NCBI GenBank assembly: GCA_023953905.1
Contig: JAMLJA010000005.1
Location: 186,001-250,000, forward strand
From: Rhizobiaceae bacterium
GTDB taxonomy: Bacteria; Pseudomonadota; Alphaproteobacteria; Rhizobiales; Rhizobiaceae
Direction: 5' to 3'
DNA: 64,000 nt
Numbering within the stretch: position 1 is the first letter of the stretch; the number at the start of each line of letters is the position of its first letter. Below are positions 44,720 through 54,221 of the stretch, piece after piece. Made by a program: the position numbers and the translations under genes. The notes beneath the pieces were generated by a model. It made no database searches and had not been told where the DNA came from. It saw only the letters and a program-made list of their open reading frames with translations.

Positions 44720-45703
44720 TCAGCCGCCATTTCCGGCTTTGAATGACCGTGCAAAGTCGACCACGGTGCGAGCAAGCCTGTCGCGATCCTCAAGGCTCGT
44801 CATCACGGCGCCGGTTACGCCGACACGAACATCAAGCGACGAGGCTTCGGCCGCGTCCACATTGTCCACAATCAGACCATCGATCAGCCCCTTATAATGG
44901 TCGGCGACGGACCGGATGGTGACCGGCAGATCCAGTTCCCGCATGATCTTGGCGGTGGGCCCCTTGATCGCCTCACCTCCGACAATCGGAGACACGGCGA
45001 TGACGGGCGCCTTTGCTCTACGCAGGGCTTCGCGCATCCCCGGAAGAGCGAGCATCGGATCGACGCTCAGATACGGATTTGACGGGCAAATCACGATGGC
45101 GGTGAGTTCCGGATTGCCCAGCGCATCCAACAGTTTTGGGTGAGGACGCGCCTCCAAAACTCCTTCAAACTCGATTGCACGCACCTGTGGCTTGCACTGG
45201 TGTTCGACGAAATAGCGCTGAAAGGGGAGGGCGCCCTCATTCGTACGAACCGTGGTCCGCACGGCGCCGTCGCTCATTGGAATGAGAGTCGCATCTATCC
45301 CCAGTCTTGACGCGAAGCCTGACGTGACCTGAGACAGGGTTTCGCCGGCCTTCATGCGCATGGTTCGCAGCACGTGGGTCGCCAGATCGCGGTCACCTAG
45401 CTGGAACCAGGCCTCGCCTCCAAGTCCGCGCAGCGCCGACATAAATTGCCAGCTCTCCTCCGCCAGACCCCAGCCGCGCTCCGTGTCGTTCAAGCCAGCC
45501 AGCGTATAAGTCACAGTATCAATATCTGGCGAAATATGGAGGCCCAGATGCTCGAAGTCATCGCCCGTATTGATCGCTACCGTGAGCCTGCCGGAAGAAA
45601 GCGTCCTGTAGAGGCCCAGTGCAAGTTTGGCTCCGCCGACACCGCCGCACAGTGCCAGCACTCTGGCATCCGTTCGATCGCCTCTCTGCTCGTGGTCGCT
45701 CAC
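44720..45703 (-). CDS. cofD: 2-phospho-L-lactate transferase (CofD/FbiA)
   Basis: A 327-residue enzyme that joins FO to an activated phospholactate-type precursor to give F420-0. The Gly-rich N-terminus VLALCGGVGGAKLALGLYR, the AINTGDDFEHLGLHISPDIDTV stretch and ICPSNPYLSVDPMLALPG are diagnostic. It stands between the M24 gene and fbiC in one minus-strand gene run. GTG 45703 has AGAGG upstream. CofC/FbiD and CofE/FbiB, needed to supply the precursor and add glutamates, were not found in the window. Confidence 0.93.
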   Translation of the reverse strand: MSDHEQRGDRTDARVLALCGGVGGAKLALGLYRTLSSGRLTVAINTGDDFEHLGLHISPDIDTVTYTLAGLNDTERGWGLAEESWQFMSALRGLGGEAWFQLGDRDLATHVLRTMRMKAGETLSQVTSGFASRLGIDATLIPMSDGAVRTTVRTNEGALPFQRYFVEHQCKPQVRAIEFEGVLEARPHPKLLDALGNPELTAIVICPSNPYLSVDPMLALPGMREALRRAKAPVIAVSPIVGGEAIKGPTAKIMRELDLPVTIRSVADHYKGLIDGLIVDNVDAAEASSLDVRVGVTGAVMTSLEDRDRLARTVVDFARSFKAGNGG

Positions 45704-45776
45704 GCTCAATATCCCTCTCCGACAGAAGACGCCCCAAAATGCGGGCCCGCAATGAACGCCATGCTGGCCGGTACGC

Positions 45777-46952
45777 TCACGTCTTGATGACAAGATCGCG
45801 GGGGAAAGACGTCAGGATTTCCGGAGCACCCTGAGCGCGGACACAGAAAGTCTCTGACAGTTCGTATCCCCAATCGTCCATCCACATGCCGAGGATCAGG
45901 TGGAAGCACATATTCGGCTCCAGCACGGTTTGATCGCCCTCACGCAAGCTTGCCGTTCGTTCGCCCCAGTCGGGCGGATAGTTCAAGCCTATCGAATAGC
46001 CGATGCGAGACGGCTTGTCGTGGCCAGCACGACGTATCACCTTGCGCCAGGCCGCCTCGACATCGTGACAAGTCGCACCCGGCCGGGCCGCATCAAGTGC
46101 CGTATCCAACCCCTCCGCCACGACCCGCGCCATATCGATCAGTTCCCTTGGCGGTATTCCCATGTAGAGTGTTCGGGCGAGAGCGGCGTGATAGCGGTGA
46201 TGGCAGCCGCCAAGCTCCAGATAGGCGACAGTATCCTTTGCATAAGAATCACCAGACCACGTCATATGCGGTGCGGCACTCTTCTTACCGCTGGGCACCT
46301 GGGCAAGAGCGGCGGGATAGTCGCCCCAGAAATCGGCGGTTCCATGAAACTGTGCCGAGGTGATTTTCGCCACGGCGTCACACTCGCGCACACCCGGCTC
46401 GATGGCGGCCATACCAGCCTCCATTGCCTTGCCGACGATCGCAGCCGCACCGCGCATCAAGGCAACTTCGGCCGGTGACTTGATCAGCCGCACCCAGTTT
46501 ACCAGACCCTTCGCATCAACGACGCGTGCATTGGGAAGTTCGCGAACGATTTCCAGATAGTCCTTCGCGGTGAAATAGAAGGTGTCAAAATCAGTACCAA
46601 TCCGCGCCGACCCGCACCCGCTTTCCCGTAGGGTGCGCACGAGAAACTGCGCTGGATGCAGCACGTCGGAATCCACGTAGGTTTCCGGATAGGCGATAAT
46701 GTTGGCAGGTTTCAGATACGCAGTCATTCGTGCGCCCGGTGCGTCCATCGCGCGGCCAACCCATAGCGGCTCGTCAGCATCCAGCCGCACGACAGCGTAT
46801 TGATGCACGTAGAATGACCAGCCGTCATATCCGGTCAGATAGTTGATATTGGCGGGGTCGGCGGCGATCAACACGTCGATCCCTGCCTGCGCCATGCGCG
46901 CCTTCACGCGCGCCAGACGGGCGTGAAACTCTTGGCGGTCAAAGACGCTCAT
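45777..46952 (-). CDS. M24 family (creatinase / ectoine hydrolase DoeA-like) hydrolase
   Basis: A 391-residue pita-bread fold protein. INYLTGYDGWSFYVHQYAVV at the N-terminus and the C-terminal segment beginning PPDWGERTASLREGDQTVLE closely recall DoeA, the ectoine hydrolase. The Asp-Asp metal ligands of prolidases are not evident in AYLELGGCHHRYHAALARTL, so it is more like the metal-free creatinase group, which hydrolyses cyclic or amidino C-N bonds. The start ATG 46952 is four bases after the LLM gene stop. No doeB partner is present, so ectoine as substrate is not supported. Confidence 0.85.
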   Translation of the reverse strand: MSVFDRQEFHARLARVKARMAQAGIDVLIAADPANINYLTGYDGWSFYVHQYAVVRLDADEPLWVGRAMDAPGARMTAYLKPANIIAYPETYVDSDVLHPAQFLVRTLRESGCGSARIGTDFDTFYFTAKDYLEIVRELPNARVVDAKGLVNWVRLIKSPAEVALMRGAAAIVGKAMEAGMAAIEPGVRECDAVAKITSAQFHGTADFWGDYPAALAQVPSGKKSAAPHMTWSGDSYAKDTVAYLELGGCHHRYHAALARTLYMGIPPRELIDMARVVAEGLDTALDAARPGATCHDVEAAWRKVIRRAGHDKPSRIGYSIGLNYPPDWGERTASLREGDQTVLEPNMCFHLILGMWMDDWGYELSETFCVRAQGAPEILTSFPRDLVIKT

Positions 46953-46956
46953 CAGA

Positions 46957-47874
46957 TCAGAAGTAGCCGGGCATGACGTCACGGAAACGCCTGATCGCAT
47001 CGACATGAGCGGCGGGGTCCGACAGGCCGCCAATATCAGCCTTGTTCCAGCGCTTCTCTTCTTCGACCCACCGTTCCGGCATTGTATTGATGGTGATGTG
47101 CGTCGCGCCGATCGCGCGCCACTCTTCCATTTCTTCGCGCAGCTCCGCGTCGCTGCGGTCGATGATCGTCATGGTTGCCTCGATGCCGATCTTGTCGGGA
47201 TCACGCCCGTGCGCAATGGCAACTTCGCGCATGGCCTGAATTCCACGTCGGCCGGTATCATCTGCTTGGAAGTTGGGAAGCCAGCCATCCCCGATCGTAC
47301 CCACGCGCCTGATCGCGGCTTCCGACACACCGCCGATCCAGATCGGAATTGGACGCTGGATCGGAAGCGGGTTGATGCCACCATCCTCGACCCGATGATA
47401 CTTGCCTTCATAGGTAATCAGGTCCGAGCACCACAGCTTGCGAAGAAGGTCGATCTGTTCGTCCATGCGCTTGCCGCGATTTCGAAATTCCTCGCCACAC
47501 GCCTCGAATTCCTCCGGCTTGACGCCAACCCCGACCCCCAAACGCAGTCTGCCGCCGCTCAGCAAGTCGACCTGAGCGGCCTGCTTGGCGACCAGAGCCG
47601 TGCCACGCATCGGAAGGACGAGCACGCCGGTGACAAACTCAATTCTGGTCGTCAACGCCGAAAGATATCCGAACAGTACAAAGAGCTCGTGGAACATGTC
47701 GTCCGCATCATGAACGTAAGTCCAGTTTGGCCGGCTCGCCTTGTTTAATCCGATAATCTGGTCGAAGGCTGTCAAGTGCGCATAGCCGAGTTCATCAGCG
47801 ATGACGGCAAACTCCCGGATCGTCCTTGGATCGGTTCCAATCTCGAATTGTGGAAACAAGGCGCCGATTTTCAT
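46957..47874 (-). CDS. LLM-class F420-type oxidoreductase (TIGR03619-like)
   Basis: A 305-residue luciferase-like barrel. ALFPQFEIGTDPRTIREFAVIADELGYAHL, GVLVLPMRGTALVAKQAAQVDLLSGGRLRLGVGVG and PIPIWIGGVSEAAIRRV are typical of probable F420-dependent oxidoreductases. It is the third LLM protein of the island and directly precedes the M24 gene, so it probably acts in the same pathway. ATG 47874 is chosen because the conserved MKIGALFP begins there; earlier in-frame codons lack similarity. Confidence 0.85.
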   Translation of the reverse strand: MKIGALFPQFEIGTDPRTIREFAVIADELGYAHLTAFDQIIGLNKASRPNWTYVHDADDMFHELFVLFGYLSALTTRIEFVTGVLVLPMRGTALVAKQAAQVDLLSGGRLRLGVGVGVKPEEFEACGEEFRNRGKRMDEQIDLLRKLWCSDLITYEGKYHRVEDGGINPLPIQRPIPIWIGGVSEAAIRRVGTIGDGWLPNFQADDTGRRGIQAMREVAIAHGRDPDKIGIEATMTIIDRSDAELREEMEEWRAIGATHITINTMPERWVEEEKRWNKADIGGLSDPAAHVDAIRRFRDVMPGYF

Positions 47875-48063
47875 GGTGACTGCTACTCCTGAATATCCTG
47901 ACGGCCATGTGGATGCTTCCGCGTAAGGCACACGGTGCACGTGCCGACAGTCTGTTGATATGACGAGCCGATGCGATTTTCCAGCAATGGCAATCCTGAG
48001 CGATGAATGCCGCCTAGTATGTTCGCAGTGCGAATGCCTCGTGGATTCAGATTGATATACAAT

Positions 48064-49464
48064 TCAGAGGCTTGCGGCAACTTCCTCGACTGCTGCGGAA
48101 GCAGCGGAAACGATCGTGTCTGCTTCTTCCTTGGTCAAACAGAGCGGCGGGGCGAACCCGAGTATGTCGCCCTGCGGCATGGCGCGCGCAATAACTCCCC
48201 GCTTCAGCAAGGCTGCGGCTATGCGGATTCCGATCTTCTGGGACGGATCGAAGAAGACGCGATCATCCCGGTCCTTCACGAATTCGACCGCGGCGAGCAG
48301 ACCTTCGCCACGGATGTCGCCGACGATCGGGTTGTCGCCCAATGCGTCCATCAGATTGGCAAGAAGGTAGCCGCCGACATCGGCGGCATTCGCTACGAGA
48401 TCGTGCGTGTCGAGATAGTCCAGATTGGCGATACCAGCCGCCGTGCACAAGGGATGCGAAGAATACGTCCAACCATGTCCGATCGAGCCGTGAGAATCTG
48501 ATCCAGCTTCAAGCAGGCGCCAGACCTTCTCGGATACTATGACGCCTGACAGGGGCGCATAGGCGGAGGTCAGTCCTTTCGCAATCGTGATGAGGTCAGG
48601 CTTGATGCCGTAATGCGCGGATCCGAACATGGAACCGAGACGCCCGAAGCCGGTGATAACCTCATCGGCGATCAGCATGATATCGTACTTCGTGAGGACA
48701 GCCTGAATCGCGTCCCAGTATCCTGCGGGAGGGGGAACGATCCCGCCCGTTCCCAGCACCGGCTCTCCGATGAAAGCCGCAATGGTTTCAGGCCCTTCCG
48801 CGAGGATCATCTCCTCGAGCTTTTCGGCACAGAACTTGCTGAACTCCTGCTCGCTCATGGAGCCGTCGGCACGCCGGTAGAAATAGGGCGCTTCCGTGTG
48901 GAGAACCGGCGCCTTCGGCAGATCGAAAAGATTGTGAAACGCCGCCAGTCCGGTCAAGCTACCCGTCATGACGCCGGACCCATGATAGCCGCGCCACCGC
49001 GAAATGATCTTCTTCTTCTCGGGCCTGCCAAGCACATTGTTGATGTACCAGACGAGCTTGATGTTGGTTTCATTCGCATCGGACCCGGACAGGCCGAAGA
49101 AGACTCGGCTCATGCCCTCCGGGGCACGATCGATCACCATCTTGGCCAGACGAATCGACGGCTCGGAGCCGTGCCCCGCATATGCATGGTAATAGGGCAG
49201 GGCAGCCGCCTGCGCAGCGATCGCGTCAGTAATCTCCTTGCGGCCATATCCGACGTTCACACAATAGAGGCCGGCGAACCCGTCGAGGCTGCGCTTGCCG
49301 TCCCGGTCCGTGATATAGACTCCCTCGGCCCCTTCAATGATGCGGTTTGGCGTTTCCCCCCGCGCGTGTTGCCCCATATCCGTGGACGGATGGAAGAAGT
49401 GGTCCCGATCCCACGCATTGAGTTCATTATCGGAATGCGCGAAATTCAGCATGACAGTATCCAT
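48064..49464 (-). CDS. Class III (omega) aminotransferase
   Basis: A 466-residue PLP enzyme of the class III aminotransferase family. FFGLSGSDANETNIKL binds the cofactor phosphate, LIADEVITGFGRLGSMFGS has the PLP-pairing Asp, and DLITIAKGLTSAYAPLSG holds the Schiff-base Lys. It resembles omega-amino acid/pyruvate transaminases (GABA, beta-alanine, diaminobutyrate, taurine). It is the first gene of the minus-strand run transaminase-LLM-M24-cofD-fbiC and would remove the amino group from a linear product. ATG 49464 is preferred; the upstream open frame lacks similarity. Confidence 0.9.
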   Translation of the reverse strand: MDTVMLNFAHSDNELNAWDRDHFFHPSTDMGQHARGETPNRIIEGAEGVYITDRDGKRSLDGFAGLYCVNVGYGRKEITDAIAAQAAALPYYHAYAGHGSEPSIRLAKMVIDRAPEGMSRVFFGLSGSDANETNIKLVWYINNVLGRPEKKKIISRWRGYHGSGVMTGSLTGLAAFHNLFDLPKAPVLHTEAPYFYRRADGSMSEQEFSKFCAEKLEEMILAEGPETIAAFIGEPVLGTGGIVPPPAGYWDAIQAVLTKYDIMLIADEVITGFGRLGSMFGSAHYGIKPDLITIAKGLTSAYAPLSGVIVSEKVWRLLEAGSDSHGSIGHGWTYSSHPLCTAAGIANLDYLDTHDLVANAADVGGYLLANLMDALGDNPIVGDIRGEGLLAAVEFVKDRDDRVFFDPSQKIGIRIAAALLKRGVIARAMPQGDILGFAPPLCLTKEEADTIVSAASAAVEEVAASL

Positions 49465-49900
49465 GGTCTTTTCAATTTGATGTCGGGATAGTCGAGCATA
49501 GGACGTCATGGCGTCGGAACGTGGTCCGAGGGTGTCGAACGCTCGATTGGCCGGGATGAAATCATAGACCGAAGATCGCCGATGCATTGACCGGCCAAAC
49601 CTGTTTTTCGCGAACAGACTTTCGCACGAGCGACGCAATGCCTCGATTTTCTTCGGCAATCTGATCGAACTTTCCGCCTGCCGAGAAGACGACGCTCAAG
49701 ACCGGGAGAATGTCCGCCATAGCGGCGACATCGCTGCGTAGGCTAGAGCGTGGCGAGATTTCGCCACATTGCAGCCCATTTCGGAACATATTCGATTAAT
49801 TTGCCAATAAGCACTGATCGGATAAAAGGGTTCGGCTGGGCTGTCAGATCACAACTGCGCTTAGGATGGTTTCAGCAGAATTGCAGCATACGGGGGCGAC
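49465..49900. other. Intergenic region between the aminotransferase and rlpA
   Basis: About 435 bases between divergent genes. A minus-strand open frame at 49562-49789 (75 codons) has no recognisable domain and no clear ribosome binding site, so I do not call it. The region marks the border between the F420 island and the core block beginning with rlpA. No direct repeat or tRNA fragment was recognised. Confidence 0.45.
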
Positions 49901-51124
49901 GTGAATAGAACGGTTGTGACGCGAGGTCGTCTTTCCCGTAGTGGAGCGATTGCACTTGTCGCCGTCTCCGCGGCGTTCCTGGCATCGTGTTCAACATCGC
50001 CGACCCCCAGATCGATGGTGGCAAAGAAGCCCGCCTCGAAGGAATATTTCGCCGAATCCGAGTATGGCGTGAAAGCCAGCCCGCGCGTCTCCATGCGCAA
50101 GTCGAACTTGCCGCGCGGCGGTGGGCGAGAACAGATCGGTAAGCCCTACAAGGTTCGGGGTAAATGGTACTATCCAAAGGAAGTGAAGACCTACAAGAAG
50201 GTTGGAACTGCTTCTTGGTATGGTGATGCGTTTCACGGGCGGCTGACCGCGAATGGCGAGGTCTATGACATGACCCACCTGACCGCAGCTCACCCGACCA
50301 TGCCGCTCCCCAGCTATGCGCGTGTGACGAACACCGAGAATGGCAGTTCTGTCATTGTCCGTGTCAACGATCGCGGGCCATACTCAAATGGTCGCATCAT
50401 CGATCTGTCACGGCGTGCCGCCGAGATGCTCGACTATACCCACTCCGGCCTCGCCAATGTGAAGGTCGAATATGTGGGCCGTGCTCCACTTCACGGTCAA
50501 GACGATGCGTATCTGGTCGCCTCATACAATCCCGGAAATCGCGCGCCAGACCCTTCGTTCGGCCTGCCATCGGGCGTGATGATTGCCATGAACGGCGCCA
50601 CGCCGAGCGCGTCGGTCGGGCCGCAAGCGGCGGCTCCATTCCCCGGCCAACTCGTCGATGTCGCTCCAACAGAGACCTCTCTCGTGGCAATGGGCGGCGC
50701 GGATCAATTGGCCTTGCCGGCATTCGGTCCACTCGCGCCCGAGCGGCCGACTTTTGACGGCGCGCCCAATCAGGTGCTTGTCGCCTCCGCTGAATTGTCC
50801 TACGCGGGCAAGCCAGTCTCTCGGGCAGTGGACGCACTGAACACATTCGGCGCTGGCGAGATGCCCCCGGTCCAAAATATCGGAGCGGCAGAAATTGAAG
50901 ATAGTCAATATGTTGCAGTTGGTTCTTTCACCAGCGCTGAAACCGTCGCGAACCTTGCTTCTCATCTCGATCGATTTGGGCGCGTCCAGATCGAGCGTGG
51001 GTCTCACGACGGCGAAACGTGGTACTCAATGAGCGTATTTCCGAGCGACAGTTCCAGCGTAGATGATGTGGTTCAGCTTGCCTGGCAGATTGGCGCGTCG
51101 GACGCTTTCGCTGTCCGCGACTGA
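49901..51124 (+). CDS. rlpA: Septal ring lytic transglycosylase RlpA family lipoprotein
   Basis: A 407-residue envelope protein. The N-terminus has a lipobox (AFLASCSTS, Cys about residue 29), followed by a double-psi beta-barrel (about 100-195) with the family motif ASWYGDAFHGRLTANGE and the catalytic-type Asp in VRVNDRGPY. A long Ala/Pro-rich linker leads to a C-terminal SPOR domain (about 330-405; YVAVGSFTSAETVANLASHL) that binds denuded septal glycan. Relatives cleave naked peptidoglycan strands. It starts at GTG 49901 and leads into dacF four bases after its stop. Confidence 0.92.
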   Translation: MNRTVVTRGRLSRSGAIALVAVSAAFLASCSTSPTPRSMVAKKPASKEYFAESEYGVKASPRVSMRKSNLPRGGGREQIGKPYKVRGKWYYPKEVKTYKKVGTASWYGDAFHGRLTANGEVYDMTHLTAAHPTMPLPSYARVTNTENGSSVIVRVNDRGPYSNGRIIDLSRRAAEMLDYTHSGLANVKVEYVGRAPLHGQDDAYLVASYNPGNRAPDPSFGLPSGVMIAMNGATPSASVGPQAAAPFPGQLVDVAPTETSLVAMGGADQLALPAFGPLAPERPTFDGAPNQVLVASAELSYAGKPVSRAVDALNTFGAGEMPPVQNIGAAEIEDSQYVAVGSFTSAETVANLASHLDRFGRVQIERGSHDGETWYSMSVFPSDSSSVDDVVQLAWQIGASDAFAVRD

Positions 51125-51128
51125 TTGC

Positions 51129-52343
51129 ATGCATGACTGTCAGGCGGACTTCTGGAGTGAATCAGTTTCGAAACTGAAATCTGGCCGCGTACCACTGCTT
51201 GTGAGCATCACTTTCGCCGTGATGCTCAGCCTCTGCTCTTTTTTGAACGCGGCCGCCTTCGAAACGAGCGCTTCCGAGGCATATGTCGTGGAAGCGGAAA
51301 CGGGAACGGTGCTTCTGGAAAAGAACGCCGACAAACCCGTCCCACCTGCCTCAATGGCGAAGATGATGACCATCGCAGTGGTCTTCGATGCCATAAAGGC
51401 GGGTCGTCTGTCACTCGATGACGAATTCACCGTAAGCGAGCATGCGTGGCGAACGGGAGGCGCACCATCGCGAACCTCGACGATGTTTGCTGCGATAAAA
51501 TCCTCCATCCGCGTAGATGACCTCTTGAAGGGGGTCATGGTTCAAGGGGCAAATGACGGGTGCATCGTATTGGCCGAGGGCATGGTCGGAAGCGAAGAGA
51601 AGTTCGTGGAGCTGATGAATGCCCGCGCCCTTGAACTCGGCCTGAACTCGTCAAAGTTCGCCAATTCAACCGGGCTTCCCGCAGACGGGCAGGCTGTCAC
51701 GATGCGCGACTTGGTGCGACTTGCGCGCTATCTCGCAACAGAGCATTCGTCGCTGTTTGCCTACTACGCCTTGCCCGAATTCACTTGGAACAAGATACTT
51801 CAGCGCAACAGGAATCCGCTTTTGCGCATGGACATTGGTGTGGACGGTGTACTGACCGGGTACACGGAAAGATCGGGCTATTCCATTGTCGGCTCGATGC
51901 GCAAAGACGGGAAGCGCGTGTTTGCAGCCCTTGGCGGCATGAAGGACGACAAGGAACGCGCGCAGGAATCGCGCAAACTCTTCGAATGGATCTCGACCTC
52001 CTTTCAAAACAGGCAAGTCTTCAAGGCAGGCGAACTGGTGGGCCGCGTTCCGGTGTTCGCAGGCGCCCGTCCCGATGTCGCTCTTCGATCAGACGTGCCC
52101 GTCCGGCTTTTGTTGAATGTCGATGACGAGAGCGGTCCCACCGCAGAAATTGTATATGCAGGGCCGCTTGCCGCGCCCGTTTCGTCAGGCGACGCGGTTG
52201 GCATTCTGCGCTTTAGATCCGGTGACCAGACGATCCACGAAACGCCTCTGGTGGCAGCCGAAGACGTCCCGATCGGGTCTCTCGAACAACGCGCGTTTCA
52301 CGCGTTGGAGGAACTGACAGTTGGCTGGCTCCGTAATCTCTGA
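51129..52343 (+). CDS. D-alanyl-D-alanine carboxypeptidase family protein (DacF/PBP5-like) with altered motifs
   Basis: A 404-residue protein with an N-terminal membrane/signal segment (about 20-42), a penicillin-binding domain (about 48-290) and a C-terminal PBP5-type beta domain. The SxxK motif is present (PASMAKMM). The second motif, normally S-x-N, reads VQGANDG, so its Ser is Gly; the third, normally KTG, reads VLTGYTE, so its Lys is Leu. Both are used in catalysis and beta-lactam binding, so activity is doubtful and it may be a binding or scaffolding protein. It lies between rlpA and tmk in a conserved rhizobial neighbourhood. Confidence 0.88.
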   Translation: MHDCQADFWSESVSKLKSGRVPLLVSITFAVMLSLCSFLNAAAFETSASEAYVVEAETGTVLLEKNADKPVPPASMAKMMTIAVVFDAIKAGRLSLDDEFTVSEHAWRTGGAPSRTSTMFAAIKSSIRVDDLLKGVMVQGANDGCIVLAEGMVGSEEKFVELMNARALELGLNSSKFANSTGLPADGQAVTMRDLVRLARYLATEHSSLFAYYALPEFTWNKILQRNRNPLLRMDIGVDGVLTGYTERSGYSIVGSMRKDGKRVFAALGGMKDDKERAQESRKLFEWISTSFQNRQVFKAGELVGRVPVFAGARPDVALRSDVPVRLLLNVDDESGPTAEIVYAGPLAAPVSSGDAVGILRFRSGDQTIHETPLVAAEDVPIGSLEQRAFHALEELTVGWLRNL

Positions 52344-52411
52344 CACGTGACCACCAAGCGGATGGACCTTTTCACAAGGGTTCACTAAACAGGTCGCGTC
52401 AGGAAGCGGAA

Positions 52412-53083
52412 ATGGCCGATCCGGGATTTTTCATCACATTCGAGGGTGGCGAGGGCGCAGGCAAGTCGACCCAGATTGCGCGGCTCGAAAAGCGCCTGCG
52501 CGCGCGCGGATACGAAGTGCTTGTGACGAGAGAGCCGGGAGGCTCTCCGGGCGCAGAAGCCGTGCGGGCCGTCCTGCTGTCTGGCGCAGCCGAGGCTTTC
52601 GGGCCGCGAATGGAGGCTATCCTCTTCGCTGCAGCCCGTGCGGACCATGTGGAACAGGTCATTAGACCCGCGATTGCACGTGGACAACTTGTTCTGTGCG
52701 ACAGATTCATTGATTCTTCGAGGGTGTATCAAGGCGTCACAGGAAATCTCGAAGCAGGTTTCATGCGCGAGTTGGAAAGGGCAACCGTCGGCGATACCAT
52801 GCCCGATCTCACCCTTGTCTTCGACATCGACCCTAAGATCGGCATGCAACGCGCAAAGGTGAGGCGAGGGGTCGAAACGCCCGATCGCTTCGAGAAGGAA
52901 GAGCTCGCAGTTCACCAGGCCAGACGCGATGCCTTTCTCGACATTGCGGCAAGGGAACCCGAACGATGTGTCATCATCGATGCAGAAATGGATCCCGACA
53001 CGGTCGCGGATGACGTCGCCGATGTGGTCTACACCGCGCTTGCAGAGCGCACCACGAGATCACTGATGGCCTGGCGATCCTGA
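52412..53083 (+). CDS. tmk: Thymidylate kinase
   Basis: A 223-residue dTMP kinase making dTDP for DNA synthesis. The P-loop is [12 protein letters not shown], with [11 protein letters not shown] after it and the DR motif in [14 protein letters not shown]. The LID region lies near [15 protein letters not shown]. The start ATG has GGAAGCGGAA upstream. holB follows two bases after its stop, an arrangement found in many bacteria. Confidence 0.96.
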   Translation: MADPGFFITFEGGEGAGKSTQIARLEKRLRARGYEVLVTREPGGSPGAEAVRAVLLSGAAEAFGPRMEAILFAAARADHVEQVIRPAIARGQLVLCDRFIDSSRVYQGVTGNLEAGFMRELERATVGDTMPDLTLVFDIDPKIGMQRAKVRRGVETPDRFEKEELAVHQARRDAFLDIAAREPERCVIIDAEMDPDTVADDVADVVYTALAERTTRSLMAWRS

Positions 53084-53085
53084 CA

Positions 53086-54138
53086 ATGATGGAAAGACTC
53101 GCACCAGAACAGCACGACACTCTCGACGAAGTACCCGAACCGTCAGAGAATCCTTTGCTTGTCGGCCACCACGCCGCCAGGGAGGCTATCGCAGGCTCCT
53201 ATCGCGCCGGCAAGCTTCCGCACGGGCTTATGTTGGTCGGCAGTCGCGGTATTGGTAAGGCAACGCTTGCCTTTCACGCCGCGCTTCATCTTTTGAAACA
53301 TCCCGACTTTATGAGCGCTCCCGCGGTCATGTCGTTGCCGGACCGCGCGTCCTCACTTTTTCGACAGGTGGCAAGCGGCGCCCATCCCGGCGTGCTCCAT
53401 CTGACGCGGCCACTCAACGAGCGAACCAAGGCGTTCAAATCCGCGCTCACGGTCGATGAAATCAGGCGCATCAGCCGATTTCTCTCGATGACCTCCCATG
53501 ATGGGAGCTACCGCGTGGTGATCGTCGATCCGGCCGACGACATGAACGCCAATGCGGCCAACGCTTTGCTCAAGAATCTGGAAGAGCCGCCCGCCAGAAC
53601 TCTGTTTGTGCTTATCGTGAATTCCCCCGGCAGCTTGCTGCCCACCATCAGGTCGCGCTGTCAGGTGCTCCGTCTGTCACCGCTCGATGAGAGCGAACTG
53701 GCCGAGGCTTTGCGTGCGACAGGCTTCGAGCCGCCCAACGATCCCGATCGCATGCAATTGCTCGCACAGCGGGCAGGAGGCAGCGTTCGTCAGGCTCTCC
53801 TACTCACTCAATATGGCGGGCTCGATATTGCAGACAGCGTCGACAGCCTGATCAGCAGGGGCAAGATCGGGCCTCCCGATGCGCACAAGCTGGCCGACGC
53901 GGTATCGAAGCGCGACAGCACGGTCCAGTTCGAGATGTTCAACGAGCATCTGCTTGATGTCGTAAGTGACGCTGCAAAAGCTGCGGGCCAGGCAGGCGAT
54001 CTGACTCGGGCAAACCGCATGTCAGGTCTATGGCAAGACATGCGCGTTGCGATTAATCAGACACAAACATACAATCTGGATCGCAAGCAGCACGCTCTGA
54101 ATATGATTTTTCGACTCAACGATACGTTCCGAATGTGA
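53086..54138 (+). CDS. holB: DNA polymerase III delta prime subunit
   Basis: A 350-residue clamp-loader subunit. The AAA+ core (about 20-230) has a P-loop-like [16 protein letters not shown], the sensor/Walker B region [26 protein letters not shown] and the SRC motif in [11 protein letters not shown]. The zinc-binding cysteines of E. coli HolB are absent, as is common in alphaproteobacteria. C-terminal helices form the collar. It follows tmk directly; metG starts 83 bases later. Confidence 0.93.
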   Translation: MMERLAPEQHDTLDEVPEPSENPLLVGHHAAREAIAGSYRAGKLPHGLMLVGSRGIGKATLAFHAALHLLKHPDFMSAPAVMSLPDRASSLFRQVASGAHPGVLHLTRPLNERTKAFKSALTVDEIRRISRFLSMTSHDGSYRVVIVDPADDMNANAANALLKNLEEPPARTLFVLIVNSPGSLLPTIRSRCQVLRLSPLDESELAEALRATGFEPPNDPDRMQLLAQRAGGSVRQALLLTQYGGLDIADSVDSLISRGKIGPPDAHKLADAVSKRDSTVQFEMFNEHLLDVVSDAAKAAGQAGDLTRANRMSGLWQDMRVAINQTQTYNLDRKQHALNMIFRLNDTFRM

Positions 54139-54221
54139 CACCGGCTGCTTGCTTCGGGATGGCAACCGCCCTCTCGATGCGCTATGCCCGCCCGAAATCT
54201 CCAGCATTCGAACGGCGCCCA

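Noticed and set aside
33666..49464. Complete ectoine degradation cluster
   Set aside because: DoeA- and DoeX-like proteins are present, but the deacetylase DoeB, dehydrogenase DoeC and ectoine importers are missing.
48613..49491. 292-codon plus-strand open frame
   Set aside because: Antisense to the aminotransferase with intact PLP motifs.
49562..49789. 75-codon minus-strand open frame in the gap before rlpA
   Set aside because: No domain, no clear ribosome binding site and no operon partner; kept only as a note in the gap entry.
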